Shown piece by piece: positions 34,357-43,218 of a stretch of DNA of 64,000 nucleotides. How positions within the stretch are numbered: position 1 is the first letter of the stretch; each line of letters starts with the position of its first letter. Location: NCBI RefSeq assembly GCF_000429185.2, contig NZ_AUBJ02000001.1:2666001-2730000 (forward strand), written 5' to 3'. This stretch comes from Actinoalloteichus caeruleus DSM 43889. Its GTDB lineage: Bacteria > Actinomycetota > Actinomycetes > Mycobacteriales > Pseudonocardiaceae. The position numbers and the translations under genes were made by a program. Under the pieces are notes generated by a model. It worked only from the letters and a program-made list of their open reading frames with translations, was not told the DNA's origin and did no database searches.

Positions 34357-35514
34357 GTGGCACTCACGCTGCCGACAGACGCCGGCGATCTCGTCCAGTA
34401 CACCCCTCGACCGACCGCGCCGCGTTCGGCCAAGGGCGCTCCCCCGAGCAGCCGAGTGCTCTACGCCGCGGCGCACGTCGTGGCTGACCCGCTCGCGGAC
34501 AACACCCCGGGTGTCCCGGCACGCCCCGACTGGGGCGCCACCATGGCGTTCCGCCACCACCTGTGGGAGCACGGCGTCGGGGTCGCCGACGCCATGGACA
34601 CCGCGCAGCGGGGGATGGGCCTGGACTGGCCGACGGCGGCCGAGCTCATCCGCCGCAGCGGCGCGGAGGCCCGGTCGGTCGGTGGGGCGCTCGGCGTGGG
34701 TGTGGGCACCGACCAGCTCGGTCCCGGTGACCACGGCATCCCGGAGATCATCGCGGCCTACGAGGAGCAGGCCGAGGTCGCCGTGGCCGCCGGGGCCACC
34801 GTGATCCTGATGGCCAGCCGCGCCCTGGCCAGCGCGGCCACCGGACCCGAGGACTACCAGCGGGTGTACGACCACCTGTTGGGACAGTTGCCCGAGCCGG
34901 CGATCCTGCACTGGCTCGGACCGATGTTCGACCCCCAGCTGCTGGGTTACTGGGGCTCCCGCGACCTCGACACCGCGACAGACACCTTCACCTCGATCAT
35001 CGAGGCCAACAGCGCGAAGGTCGACGGCATCAAGGTGTCGCTGCTGGACGCGGACCGGGAGGTGGCGCTCCGGCGGCGGCTCCCGACGGGCGTCCGCTGC
35101 TACACCGGCGACGACTTCCACTACCCGGAGCTGATCAGGGGTGACGACCGGGGGTACAGCCACGCCCTGCTCGGCATCTTCGACGCCATCGCGCCGGCTG
35201 CGGTCGCGGCGGTCCGGGCGCTGGACTCCGGGGACGAGGAGACCTTCGACCGGCTGTTGGACCCCACCGTTCCGCTGTCCCGGCACATCTTCCAGACACC
35301 CACGTACTACTACAAGACGGGCATCGTCTTCCTCGCGTGGCTGTCCGGGCACCAGGACCACTTCCGCATGGTGGGCGGCCTGGAGAGCGCTCGGTCCGTC
35401 CCCCATCTGGCCAGGCTGTTCGTCCTCGCCGACGAAGCCGGCCTCCTCCCCGACCCCGACCTCGCCGAGCGCCGCATGCGCCTGTTCCTCGAACTGTCCG
35501 GAGTGGCCCAGTGA
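34357..35514 (+). CDS. DUF993 family protein, aldolase-like
   Basis: A 385-residue protein of the DUF993 family, thought to have a dihydrodipicolinate-synthase-like TIM barrel. Visible features are RHHLWEHGVGVADAMDTAQRGMGLDW, VAAGATVILMASRALA, LHWLGPMFDP, the lysine-bearing strand KVDGIKVSLLD (candidate Schiff-base lysine) and YTGDDFHYPELI. Family members sit in sugar-degradation operons with a dehydrogenase and an isomerase. Here the isomerase follows with a four-base GTGA overlap but no dehydrogenase is adjacent. The substrate is unknown. Confidence 0.8.
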   Translation: MALTLPTDAGDLVQYTPRPTAPRSAKGAPPSSRVLYAAAHVVADPLADNTPGVPARPDWGATMAFRHHLWEHGVGVADAMDTAQRGMGLDWPTAAELIRRSGAEARSVGGALGVGVGTDQLGPGDHGIPEIIAAYEEQAEVAVAAGATVILMASRALASAATGPEDYQRVYDHLLGQLPEPAILHWLGPMFDPQLLGYWGSRDLDTATDTFTSIIEANSAKVDGIKVSLLDADREVALRRRLPTGVRCYTGDDFHYPELIRGDDRGYSHALLGIFDAIAPAAVAAVRALDSGDEETFDRLLDPTVPLSRHIFQTPTYYYKTGIVFLAWLSGHQDHFRMVGGLESARSVPHLARLFVLADEAGLLPDPDLAERRMRLFLELSGVAQ

Positions 35515-36365
35515 CCAGCACCGACGCCGCTCCCCTCGCGGGAGCCGACCTGTCCCGGTTGAGCCTGAACCAGGCGACGATCAAGTACGCGGACCTGGAG
35601 ACCGTGGTGGCCGAATGCGTGCGCGCCGGGGTGCCCGGCGTGGGCCTGTGGCGGGAGCCGGTCGCCGAGTACGGGCTGGCCAGGTCGGCGGACCTGGTCA
35701 GGAAGGCCGGCCTCGAGGTCACCTCGCTCTGCCGGGGTGGCTTCTTCACCTCGGCGGACCCCGGGGAGCGGGCCGCCGCCCTGGAGGACAACCGCCGCGC
35801 GGTCGACGAGTGCGCCGAGCTGGGGACCTCGGTGCTCGTGCTGGTGTCCGGTGGCCTGCCCGCCGGGAGCACCGACGTGGACGGCGCCCGGGAACGGGTG
35901 GCCGACGCGCTCGGGGAGCTCGGCCCCTACGCCCAGGAACGCGGGGTCCGGCTCGCGGTGGAACCGCTGCACCCCATGTTCTGCTCGGACCGCTGCGTGG
36001 TCTCGACGCTGGACCAGGCGGTCGACCTGGCGAGCCGCTTCCCCGTCGAACAGGTCGGGGTGGTGGTCGACGCCTACCACGTCTGGTGGGACCCCAACGT
36101 CTACCAGGCCATCGAGCGGGCCGGCGAGCGGATCGCGTCCTACCAGGTCTGCGACTGGGTGACGCCGCTCCCGGCCGACGTCCTGCTGGGCAGGGGCATG
36201 ATGGGTGACGGCTGCGTGGAGCTCGCGCGGTTGCGCGAGGCCGTGGAACGCGCCGGGTACGACGGCCCCATCGAGGTCGAGATCTTCAACCAGGGGCTCT
36301 GGGACGCCGCGCCCCGCGAGGTGGTGGACCTGACCGTGGAGCGCTACCGGCGCCACGTCTGGTAG
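35511..36365 (+). CDS. Sugar phosphate isomerase/epimerase (AP-endonuclease-2 fold)
   Basis: A 284-residue TIM-barrel protein. The N-terminus is LNQATIKYADLETVVAECVRAGVPGVGLWREP. Metal-ligand positions appear in LAVEPLHPMF (Glu), VVVDAYHVWWDPN (Asp, His) and IEVEIFNQ (Glu). This Xyl_isom fold covers isomerases, epimerases and inosose dehydratases. It starts on a GTG overlapping the DUF993 stop, so the two act together, under the divergent LacI regulator. Confidence 0.88.
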   Translation: MTSTDAAPLAGADLSRLSLNQATIKYADLETVVAECVRAGVPGVGLWREPVAEYGLARSADLVRKAGLEVTSLCRGGFFTSADPGERAAALEDNRRAVDECAELGTSVLVLVSGGLPAGSTDVDGARERVADALGELGPYAQERGVRLAVEPLHPMFCSDRCVVSTLDQAVDLASRFPVEQVGVVVDAYHVWWDPNVYQAIERAGERIASYQVCDWVTPLPADVLLGRGMMGDGCVELARLREAVERAGYDGPIEVEIFNQGLWDAAPREVVDLTVERYRRHVW

Positions 36366-36466
36366 TCAATCGAACCCCGTCCGTGATCCCCGTCGGGAAG
36401 ATCGGTAGTACCGTGGCGGCGAGTCGGCCGTGAGGGCGCGACCGGACTGGATTGCCGAGGCACACG

Positions 36467-36922
36467 ATGGCACTGCGGGCGGGGGACCTCGTCCCCGACT
36501 TCGAGTTGACCGACCAGCACGGCGAGACGCTCTCGTTGGGTGACCTGCTCACCAGGGGTCCCGTCGTGCTCTTCTTCTACCCCGCCGCCTTCACCACCGG
36601 GTGCACCGCCGAGAGCTGCCACTTCCGGGACCTCGCCTCGGAGTTCGGCGAGCTGGGGGCGCGGCCGGTGGGTGTGAGCGGCGACGCGGTCGAGCGGCAG
36701 CGGGAGTTCGACGAGGCGAACTCCCTGGGTTTCCCGCTGCTCTCCGACCCCGCCGGCACCGTCGCCGCCCAGTTCGGGGTCCGGCGGATCGGTCCCCTCC
36801 CGATGAAGCGGCACACCTTCGTCATCGGGACCGACCGCCGGCTCCTGCACGTGACGCGCAGCGAGTTCCGGATGGAGATCCACGCGGACGAGGCGCTCGC
36901 CGCGTTGCGCGCGTCGTCCTGA
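36467..36922 (+). CDS. Peroxiredoxin (AhpE/BCP type)
   Basis: A 151-residue thiol peroxidase that reduces hydrogen or alkyl peroxides. The peroxidatic cysteine C46 is in YPAAFTTGCTAESCHF and a second cysteine C51 five residues on could resolve it, as in BCP-type enzymes. Mycobacterial AhpE uses a related one-Cys scheme. Length and the C-terminal KRHTFVIGTDRRLLHV strand fit. It stands as a single gene; the next gene follows after 60 bases and may be co-transcribed. Confidence 0.9.
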   Translation: MALRAGDLVPDFELTDQHGETLSLGDLLTRGPVVLFFYPAAFTTGCTAESCHFRDLASEFGELGARPVGVSGDAVERQREFDEANSLGFPLLSDPAGTVAAQFGVRRIGPLPMKRHTFVIGTDRRLLHVTRSEFRMEIHADEALAALRASS

Positions 36923-36981
36923 CGGGACCCGCGCCAACGCGGAACCGGCCACGGTCGCCCGCAGCCCCTACAGTCGGTGCC

Positions 36982-37770
36982 ATGTCACTCACCCTGGGAT
37001 CGGGTCCCTTCGCGCGACCGTTGGCCGGGCACCTGAACTTCGACCTGGAGGCGGCCGCGCCGGCGCACGTCCTGTACCTGCACGAGGTGGACCGCCGCGT
37101 TCGCGGCGAGGTGGCGGGCGAGACGGTGGTGGACACCGTCGGGGCGCGGATGCTGCACGAGACGGGCCTGCTCCCCCAGTGGTACCTCCCGCTGTCCGAC
37201 GTCAGCGGAGAGCTCGTGGACAGCGACCACCGGACGCACTGCCCCTTCAAGGGCGATGCCCGGTACTGGCACCTCCGGGTGGGTGACCGGGTGCTGGAGA
37301 ACGTCGTGTGGTCCTACCCGGACCCGGTGCGGGGCTCCCCGAACCTGTCCGGGCTCGGCGCCTTCTACTTCGAGCGCCTGGACGCGTGGTTCGAGGAGGA
37401 CGAGCGGGTGTTCGCGCATCCGAGGGACCCCTTCCACCGCGTCGACACCCGCCGTTCGAGTCGGCTCGTCCGGGTCTGGGCGGGGTCCCTGCTGATCGCC
37501 GAGACCCGGCGTCCGGTGGCCCTGTTCGAGACGGGGCTGCCCGTCCGGTGGTACGTCCCCCGGGAGGACGTGGCGAGCGAGTTCCTGGTGCCGGCGGAGC
37601 GGGTGACGATGTGCCCGTACAAGGGACGCGCGGGGTACTTCGACCTCGAGGCACCTGAGGTCAGCGGCGCCGAGGTGGCCTGGACCTACCCCCTGCCGCT
37701 GGCCGAGGCGGCGGCGGTCGCCGGCTACCTGTGCTTCGCCGGCCCCCGGGTGCGCGTCGAGGTGGGGTGA
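36982..37770 (+). CDS. Tandem DUF427 protein
   Basis: A 262-residue protein made of two DUF427 domains. The first (about 30-125) has HETGLLPQWYLPLSDV, THCPFKGDARYWHL and VVWSYPDPV. The second (about 155-255) repeats the pattern with FETGLPVRWYVPREDV, TMCPYKGRAGYFDL and VAWTYPLPL. The repeated C-P-[FY]-K-G and W-[ST]-YP motifs suggest a ligand site. The biochemical role of DUF427 is not known. A strong hairpin follows. Confidence 0.85.
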   Translation: MSLTLGSGPFARPLAGHLNFDLEAAAPAHVLYLHEVDRRVRGEVAGETVVDTVGARMLHETGLLPQWYLPLSDVSGELVDSDHRTHCPFKGDARYWHLRVGDRVLENVVWSYPDPVRGSPNLSGLGAFYFERLDAWFEEDERVFAHPRDPFHRVDTRRSSRLVRVWAGSLLIAETRRPVALFETGLPVRWYVPREDVASEFLVPAERVTMCPYKGRAGYFDLEAPEVSGAEVAWTYPLPLAEAAAVAGYLCFAGPRVRVEVG

Positions 37771-37774
37771 GGCG

Positions 37775-37803
37775 GTCCGCCGGGAACGGGGTTCCCGGCG
37801 GAC
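37775..37803. terminator. Bidirectional terminator hairpin
   Basis: GTCCGCCGGGAAC at 37775-37787 and GTTCCCGGCGGAC at 37791-37803 form a perfect 13-base stem with a three-base loop, between convergent genes. Confidence 0.8.
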
Positions 37804-37810
37804 GCTCCAC

Positions 37811-38611
37811 TCAGGAGGCGGCGACCGAGGACACCGCGCCGTTGAGCACCGGAAGGTATCCGTTGGCGTGGCCGTTGGCGTTGGGGTGGTAGGACTCGGT
37901 CAACGGGAGCATCGGGCCGTTGATCCACGCGCCGGAGGCGCAGTAGCCACGTCCCTGGAAGGCGGGCCGCGCGTCGGCGAAGGTGAAGCCGGCCGCACCG
38001 GCGTGGGTGTTGGTCACGTCGGCCAGCAGGTCCGCGGTCTCGTTCAGCAGCGTGCGGCGTTCGTTGGACACCAGGCAGGTGCCCGCCGAGAACAGGTGCG
38101 GGTAGCCGATCACGACGACCTCGGCATTGGGGGCCGAGGAACTGATCGCGGCGTAGGTGGCGTCGAGGCGGGCGGGGAGTTCGTCGGCGATGAAGGCCTG
38201 GGCGCCGGCGACCGCGTCCGCGCAGCCCTGGGAAGTTCCGATCGTGCAGGTCGTGATGACGCTGGCGAAGCCGGCGTCGTTGCCGCCGATGGAGACGCTG
38301 ACGAGGTCGGTCGCGGGGTCGAGCGCGCCGATCTGGTTGGCGAGCAGGTCGTCGGTGGTGGCTCCGGAACACGCGGCGAAGGTGAGGCTCGCGGCGTTCT
38401 CGCTCGCCCAGAGCTCCGGGTAGGCCAGCGGCGACCGCTGGCAGTTCCCGCTGTCGGGGTCGTACTGGCCGATTCCGGTACCGGAGACGTAGGAGTCGCC
38501 GAGCGCGGCGTAGGCGAGGTCCTGTTGGGCGACGGCGGCGGGGGCGACGGAGACGGCGGTGGCGACGGCGAGCGCCGCGCCGGCCAGGGTGGTCAGGAGA
38601 CGAGCACGCAC
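37811..38611 (-). CDS. Secreted SGNH/GDSL esterase
   Basis: A 266-residue extracellular lipase/esterase. The start is the GTG at 38611, supported by GGGAGGT six bases upstream and by the signal peptide that begins there (RARLLTTLAGAALAVATAVSVAPAAVAQ). The catalytic serine is S40 in ALGDSYVSGTG, block III is GGND, and the catalytic Asp/His region is LTESYHPNANGH. Six cysteines suggest three disulfides, as in streptomycete SGNH esterases. It converges with the DUF427 gene across a terminator. Confidence 0.9.
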   Translation of the reverse strand: MRARLLTTLAGAALAVATAVSVAPAAVAQQDLAYAALGDSYVSGTGIGQYDPDSGNCQRSPLAYPELWASENAASLTFAACSGATTDDLLANQIGALDPATDLVSVSIGGNDAGFASVITTCTIGTSQGCADAVAGAQAFIADELPARLDATYAAISSSAPNAEVVVIGYPHLFSAGTCLVSNERRTLLNETADLLADVTNTHAGAAGFTFADARPAFQGRGYCASGAWINGPMLPLTESYHPNANGHANGYLPVLNGAVSSVAAS

Positions 38612-38861
38612 GGATACCTCCCGATCATGGGCAACGTGGCTCATCCTTAACACGGTCGTTCTCAACGTGAAACTTTTCGCCGAGGCAACCAGCCGGTCGG
38701 ACGATCGCCGGTCACCGTGCGTGCGCACCTGGGCCGCTCCGCTCGCCCACTCGCCCGCCGGAAACGTTTCGCCGTATTCATGGTCGAATTCGCAACGAAT
38801 CGTCATAATGAGCATGGTTTGCCGCATGATCCGGTCGGGTATTGCCCCCTAGCCTTGAGGT

Positions 38862-40100
38862 ATGGCTGTCACGACCGACCACGCTCACGCGACGACGCGG
38901 AGCACCTCCGAGGCGATCGCGCTCGACGAGCGGTGGAGCACGCACAACTACCACCCGCTTCCGGTGGTCATCGCGCACGGTGAGGGCGCATGGGTGACCG
39001 ACGTGGAGGGGCGCCGCTACCTGGACTTCCTCGCCGGCTACTCCGCGCTGAACTTCGGCCACCGCCACCCGGACCTGGTGTCGGCCGCGGTCGAGCAGCT
39101 CGGTCGGGTCACCCTGACCAGCAGGGCGTTCCACCACGACCAGCTCGGGCCCTTCTGCGCCGAGCTCGCCGAGCTGACCGGCACCGAGCTGGTGTTGCCC
39201 ATGAACTCGGGCGCGGAGGCCGTCGAGTCGGCCATCAAGGTCGCCAGGAAGTGGGCGTACCAGGTCAAGGGCGTGCCGGCTGACACCGCGGAGATCGTGG
39301 TCGCCGGCTCGAACTTCCACGGCCGGACGACGACCATCGTGTCCTTCTCGACCGACGAGGTCGCCCGAGCGGACTTCGGACCGTTCACCCCGGGTTTCGT
39401 CGTGACACCTTACGGCGACGCCGCGGCGGTGGAACGCGCGATCACCCCTCGGACCGCCGCCGTCCTGGTGGAACCCATCCAGGGCGAGTCGGGAGTGGTG
39501 GTCCCGCCTCCGGACTACCTGCGGACCCTGCGGCGCGTCTGCGACGAGCACGGGGTGCTGCTGGTGATCGACGAGATCCAGTCCGGGCTGGCCAGGACCG
39601 GGGAGTTGCTGGCGTCCGCGCACGACGGGGTCCGCGCCGACCTGTACACGCTGGGGAAGGCGTTGGGCGGCGGGCTGTTGCCGCTGTCGGCCGTCGTGGG
39701 GAGCCGGGACGTCCTCGGCGTGCTCCGACCCGGTGAGCACGGCTCGACCTTCGGCGGGAACCCGTTGGCCTGCGCCGTCGGCAGGGCGGTGATCCGGCTG
39801 CTGTCCACCGGTGAGTTCCAGCGCCGCGCCGTCGAGCTGGGCGGACGGCTGCACTCCCGCCTCGGGGAGCTGGTGGGTCACGGCGTCACCGAGGTGCGGG
39901 GTCGCGGCCTGTGGGCCGGCGTGGAGATCGCGCCGGGGGGCCCGGCTGGGCGTCAGGTGTCGGAGGAACTGGCCCGTCGCGGGGTGCTCTGCAAGGAGAC
40001 CCAGTCGACGACGCTGCGCATCGCGCCGCCACTGGTGATCAGCGAGGCCGAGCTGGACCGCGGCGTCGAGGCCATCGGGGAGGTGCTCGGGAGCCGCTGA
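38862..40100 (+). CDS. rocD: Ornithine aminotransferase
   Basis: A 412-residue PLP-dependent class III aminotransferase converting ornithine and 2-oxoglutarate to glutamate-5-semialdehyde and glutamate. Family signatures are HNYHPLPVVIAHGEGAWVTDVEG, MNSGAEAVESAIKVARKW, VEPIQGESGV, VIDEIQSGLARTG and the PLP lysine in TLGKALGGGLLPLSAV. Length matches RocD. No arginase or proline genes are adjacent, so it is a stand-alone locus here. Confidence 0.93.
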   Translation: MAVTTDHAHATTRSTSEAIALDERWSTHNYHPLPVVIAHGEGAWVTDVEGRRYLDFLAGYSALNFGHRHPDLVSAAVEQLGRVTLTSRAFHHDQLGPFCAELAELTGTELVLPMNSGAEAVESAIKVARKWAYQVKGVPADTAEIVVAGSNFHGRTTTIVSFSTDEVARADFGPFTPGFVVTPYGDAAAVERAITPRTAAVLVEPIQGESGVVVPPPDYLRTLRRVCDEHGVLLVIDEIQSGLARTGELLASAHDGVRADLYTLGKALGGGLLPLSAVVGSRDVLGVLRPGEHGSTFGGNPLACAVGRAVIRLLSTGEFQRRAVELGGRLHSRLGELVGHGVTEVRGRGLWAGVEIAPGGPAGRQVSEELARRGVLCKETQSTTLRIAPPLVISEAELDRGVEAIGEVLGSR

Positions 40101-40107
40101 GCTCCCG

Positions 40108-41157
40108 TCAGCCGGCGGCGCCCTGCCCGCTCTCGGCCGGGCGAGTGGCGCCCTTCCTGGCCAAGGCGGTCAGGCGGCTGATCGCCCGCAGGTACTTCTT
40201 GCGGTACCCGCCGCGCACCATGTCGGCGCCGAAGAGCTCCGCGACCGAGGATCCCGACACGACCACCGGGATGTCGCGGTCGTAGAGGCGGTCGGCGAAC
40301 GCGACGAAGCGCAACGCCACGTCCTGGTCGGGTAACGGGCGGGCACCGCGCAGGTGGACGGCGCTCACGCCGTCCACCAGCCGCCCGTACCGCGACGGGT
40401 GCAGTCGGGCCAGGTGGGCGCACAGCTCCTCGAAGCCGTCGAGGGTGGCGTCGGGATCGGCCTCCGCGCGACGGGCGAGTTCGTCGTCGTCCACCGGCTC
40501 GGGAGCCTCCGGCAGGCCCCGGTGCCGGTAGTCGGGGCCGTCGACCCGCACCACCTCGAAGCGACTCGCCATCGCGTGGATCTCGCGGAGGAAGTCGTCC
40601 GCCGCGAAACGCCCCTCCCCCAACCGGTCGGGCAAGGTGTTGGAGGTCGCGGCGACGAACACCCCGGCGGACATCAGCTCGGACAGCAGCCTGGTCACCA
40701 GCATGGTGTCGCCCGGATCGTCCAGCTCGAACTCGTCGATCGCCAGCAGTCGGTGATCCGAGAGCCTGCGCACGGTCTCGGCGAAGCCCAACGCCCCGAC
40801 CAGGTGAGTGAGCTCGACGAAGGTGCCGAAGACCCGGGGCGCCGGTACCTCGTGCCAGGTCGCGGCGAGCAGGTGGGTCTTGCCGACACCGAACCCGCCG
40901 TCGAGGTAGATCCCCCTCGGCCCCGGGTCGGGGCGCCGGCTCCCGAACAGCGACCACCGGGACCGACGCCGTCCCCCGGCGACCCGGGCGGCGAAGTCGC
41001 GGCACCGCCGCAACGCCTCGGCCTGGCTCGGTTCGTCGGGGTTGGGGAGGTAGGTGTCGTACCGCACCGAGTCGAACTGCGGAGGCGGGCTCATCGCAGC
41101 GATCAACTCGTCCGCGCCGACCTGCGGTGTCCGATCGGTCAGGCAGGTGCCGGGCAT
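40108..41157 (-). CDS. zapE: ZapE/AFG1-like ATPase
   Basis: A 349-residue AAA-type ATPase of the AFG1 family; the E. coli member ZapE destabilises FtsZ rings. Walker A is GGFGVGKTH, Walker B is LLAIDEFELDD, and sensor-1 is AATSNTLPD. The start is the ATG at 41157; it overlaps head to head with the reductase gene on the other strand. The C-terminal LTALARKG tail is variable. Confidence 0.9.
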   Translation of the reverse strand: MPGTCLTDRTPQVGADELIAAMSPPPQFDSVRYDTYLPNPDEPSQAEALRRCRDFAARVAGGRRRSRWSLFGSRRPDPGPRGIYLDGGFGVGKTHLLAATWHEVPAPRVFGTFVELTHLVGALGFAETVRRLSDHRLLAIDEFELDDPGDTMLVTRLLSELMSAGVFVAATSNTLPDRLGEGRFAADDFLREIHAMASRFEVVRVDGPDYRHRGLPEAPEPVDDDELARRAEADPDATLDGFEELCAHLARLHPSRYGRLVDGVSAVHLRGARPLPDQDVALRFVAFADRLYDRDIPVVVSGSSVAELFGADMVRGGYRKKYLRAISRLTALARKGATRPAESGQGAAG

Positions 41158-41944
41158 GGCCACCAGCCTAACGTGGTGGGATGAGCCGGTGCGCAGGCTC
41201 TTCCCGCCGCCCGCCGAGGGCCTCCCCGAGCTTCCCGAGGACGAGGTGGAACGGCTACACGCGTATCCGCCGACCCTCGAACGGCCCTGGGTCCGGACGA
41301 ACATGGTGGCCAGTCTCGACGGGGCCATCAGCCTGGACGGGGCGTCCGGTGGGCTGTCCGGTCCCGCCGACCGCCGGATGCTCTCCCTGTTCCGCGACCT
41401 CGCCGACGTCGTGCTCGTCGGATTGGGCACGGCGCTGGCCGAGGGCTACCGGGGTATCACCGCCACCGAGAGGCGAACGGCCCGCCGAGCGAGGTGGGGG
41501 CTGGCCGGCGTCCCGCCGCTCGCCGTCGTGACCAATTCCTGTGACGTACCGCCCGGTGCGCCCCTCCTCACCGATGTCGTGGCCAAGACCATCGTCGTGA
41601 CCTGCGCCGCCGCGCCGGAGGAACGCCGCCGCCGGGCCGAGGACGACGGAGCGGAGGTGGTGCTCGCCGGTGACGCGCGGGTGGACCCTCGGACCCTCGT
41701 CGCGGAACTGGGCCGCCGTGGCCTGCGTCGGGTGTGCTGCGAAGGGGGCCCTCAGCTCCTCGGAGCCCTCATCGAGGACGAACTGGTGGACGAGTTCTGC
41801 CTCACGGTGTCCCCGGTTCTCGCCGGCGGCGCCACCGGCCGGGCAGCGCTCGGGTCACACCCGCCGGTCCGGCGGGACATGACCCTGCTGTCGACCTTGG
41901 AGGAGGACGGCATGCTCTTCCTCCGGTACGGCAGGCGGGCGTAG
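41156..41944 (+). CDS. RibD C-terminal/dihydrofolate-reductase-fold reductase
   Basis: A 262-residue pyrimidine reductase family protein. The fold is shown by RPWVRTNMVASLDGAIS, RRMLSLFRDLADVVLVGLGTA and RVCCEGGPQLLGALIEDELVDEFCLTVSPVLAGG, with NADPH-binding glycines. Actinobacterial members sit apart from the rib operon and their substrate is not settled. Its stop shares one base with the ECF sigma factor start, so it heads the envelope-stress gene run. The start ATG overlaps the zapE start, leaving almost no room for a promoter outside zapE. Confidence 0.85.
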   Translation: MATSLTWWDEPVRRLFPPPAEGLPELPEDEVERLHAYPPTLERPWVRTNMVASLDGAISLDGASGGLSGPADRRMLSLFRDLADVVLVGLGTALAEGYRGITATERRTARRARWGLAGVPPLAVVTNSCDVPPGAPLLTDVVAKTIVVTCAAAPEERRRRAEDDGAEVVLAGDARVDPRTLVAELGRRGLRRVCCEGGPQLLGALIEDELVDEFCLTVSPVLAGGATGRAALGSHPPVRRDMTLLSTLEEDGMLFLRYGRRA

Positions 41945-42513
41945 TGGAACGCCTGGTCGGGCACGGGGACCGCGAGCTCGTGGAGGCCGCCGTCGGCGGC
42001 GCGGACGGCGCGTTCGACGAGCTGGTCCGACGTCACACCCCCCGGCTCTACCGGGTGGCGCTGCGCATCGTCGGTGACCGCGCGGACGCCGAGGACGTCG
42101 TCCAGGACGCCTGGATCTCGGCCTGGCGCGCCCTGCCCCGCTACCGGGGCGACGCCGAACCGTCGACCTGGCTGTACCGGGTGGTCACCAACGCCGCTCT
42201 CGGTCGGTTGCGCCGGCGTCGACGGATGCCGGAGCAGCCGATGACCGACGCGGCCGCGGCCATCCTGGACACGATGCCCGCGCCCGGCGGTGGCCCCGAG
42301 GCGGGAGTGCTGCGGCAGGAACGTGGCGACCAGGTCCAGCGGGCGATCGCCACGCTCGACTCCTCCCAGCGCGTCCCGCTGGTGCTTCGGGAGTTCGAGG
42401 GACTCGACTACGAGGAGATCGCCGCCATCCTCGGCGTCGGGGTCCCTGCCCTCCGCGCCCGGTTGCACCGGGCCAGGGTGGTACTGCTCGGGAGACTCAG
42501 GGAGGTCCAGTGA
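41944..42513 (+). CDS. ECF-type RNA polymerase sigma factor
   Basis: A 189-residue sigma factor. Region 2 is FDELVRRHTPRLYRVALRIVGDRADAEDVVQDAWISAWRALPRYRG and region 4 is VPLVLREFEGLDYEEIAAILGVGVPALRARLHRARVVL. The GTG start overlaps the previous stop (TAGTG), and its stop overlaps the zinc-finger gene (GTGA). The following gene carries an anti-sigma zinc motif, so it is probably its regulator. No -35/-10 pair could be assigned with confidence. Confidence 0.93.
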   Translation: MERLVGHGDRELVEAAVGGADGAFDELVRRHTPRLYRVALRIVGDRADAEDVVQDAWISAWRALPRYRGDAEPSTWLYRVVTNAALGRLRRRRRMPEQPMTDAAAAILDTMPAPGGGPEAGVLRQERGDQVQRAIATLDSSQRVPLVLREFEGLDYEEIAAILGVGVPALRARLHRARVVLLGRLREVQ

Positions 42514-43082
42514 ACCTCGACCGGTCGGGAGACGACCAGGTCCTGGCGTGCGGCACGCCGGTCGGTTCCCTGCTCGCGCTGGTGGCCGACCGCGCCGCGC
42601 GGCGCCCGGACGCGGACTCGTCGACGCTGGCGCGCCACGTGTCCGGCTGCGCCGGCTGCCAGCGGCGGCTCCGGGAGCTCGCGTCGGGGTGGGAACCGGT
42701 GCGGCGGGAGGCGGCCAGGGAGGTCGCCGTCCCACCGAACCTCGTCGAGGAGGCCCTCCACGGCCTGGCCACGGTGCGGCAACGGGAGACCTCCGTCGAG
42801 GTGGTCGAAGCCGGCGGGAGCATCCGGGTGTCCCGGGGCGCCCTCGTCCTGCTGGTCAGGCAGGAGGTGGCCGACTTCGCGGCCGGCACCTCGACGGTGG
42901 GCCGCCCGACGGTGCGGGTGTCGGCGGACGGGGTCACCGTGGAGGTCGCCGCAAGGTACGGGGTCCGCGTCCCGCTGGCGGCCGACGCGCTGCGCCGGCA
43001 CCTCGTCGCCAGCCTGGACGAGCACTTCGGAACGGCCGCGCCGGCGGTCCGGGTCCTGGTCACGGACGTCCTGGAGCCCTGA
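42510..43082 (+). CDS. Zinc-finger anti-sigma domain fused to Asp23-like domain
   Basis: A 190-residue soluble protein with two parts. Residues 40-55 hold H43, C47 and C50 (RHVSGCAGCQRR), the zinc-binding pattern of ZAS-type anti-sigma factors. Residues 95-190 (IRVSRGALVLLVRQEVADF, VRVSADGVTVEVAARYGVRVPLAADALRRHLVASLDEHF) resemble the Asp23/Gls24 fold. There is no transmembrane segment, unlike most such anti-sigma factors. The fusion ties sigma control to the Asp23 proteins encoded after it. The Asp23 assignment of the second half is by pattern only. Confidence 0.75.
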   Translation: MNLDRSGDDQVLACGTPVGSLLALVADRAARRPDADSSTLARHVSGCAGCQRRLRELASGWEPVRREAAREVAVPPNLVEEALHGLATVRQRETSVEVVEAGGSIRVSRGALVLLVRQEVADFAAGTSTVGRPTVRVSADGVTVEVAARYGVRVPLAADALRRHLVASLDEHFGTAAPAVRVLVTDVLEP

Positions 43083-43218
43083 GGCTCACTCCTTAGGGGG
43101 GTTTGACGGCACAAGGTGCCAGCTGCCGGCATCAGGGTGGGTAACGCCATCGAACGGCGCGGGAGCGTTTCCGCTCGCGCCCGTGGTACCCGGTCTGACA
43201 GGGAAGAAGGTTGCCCCC

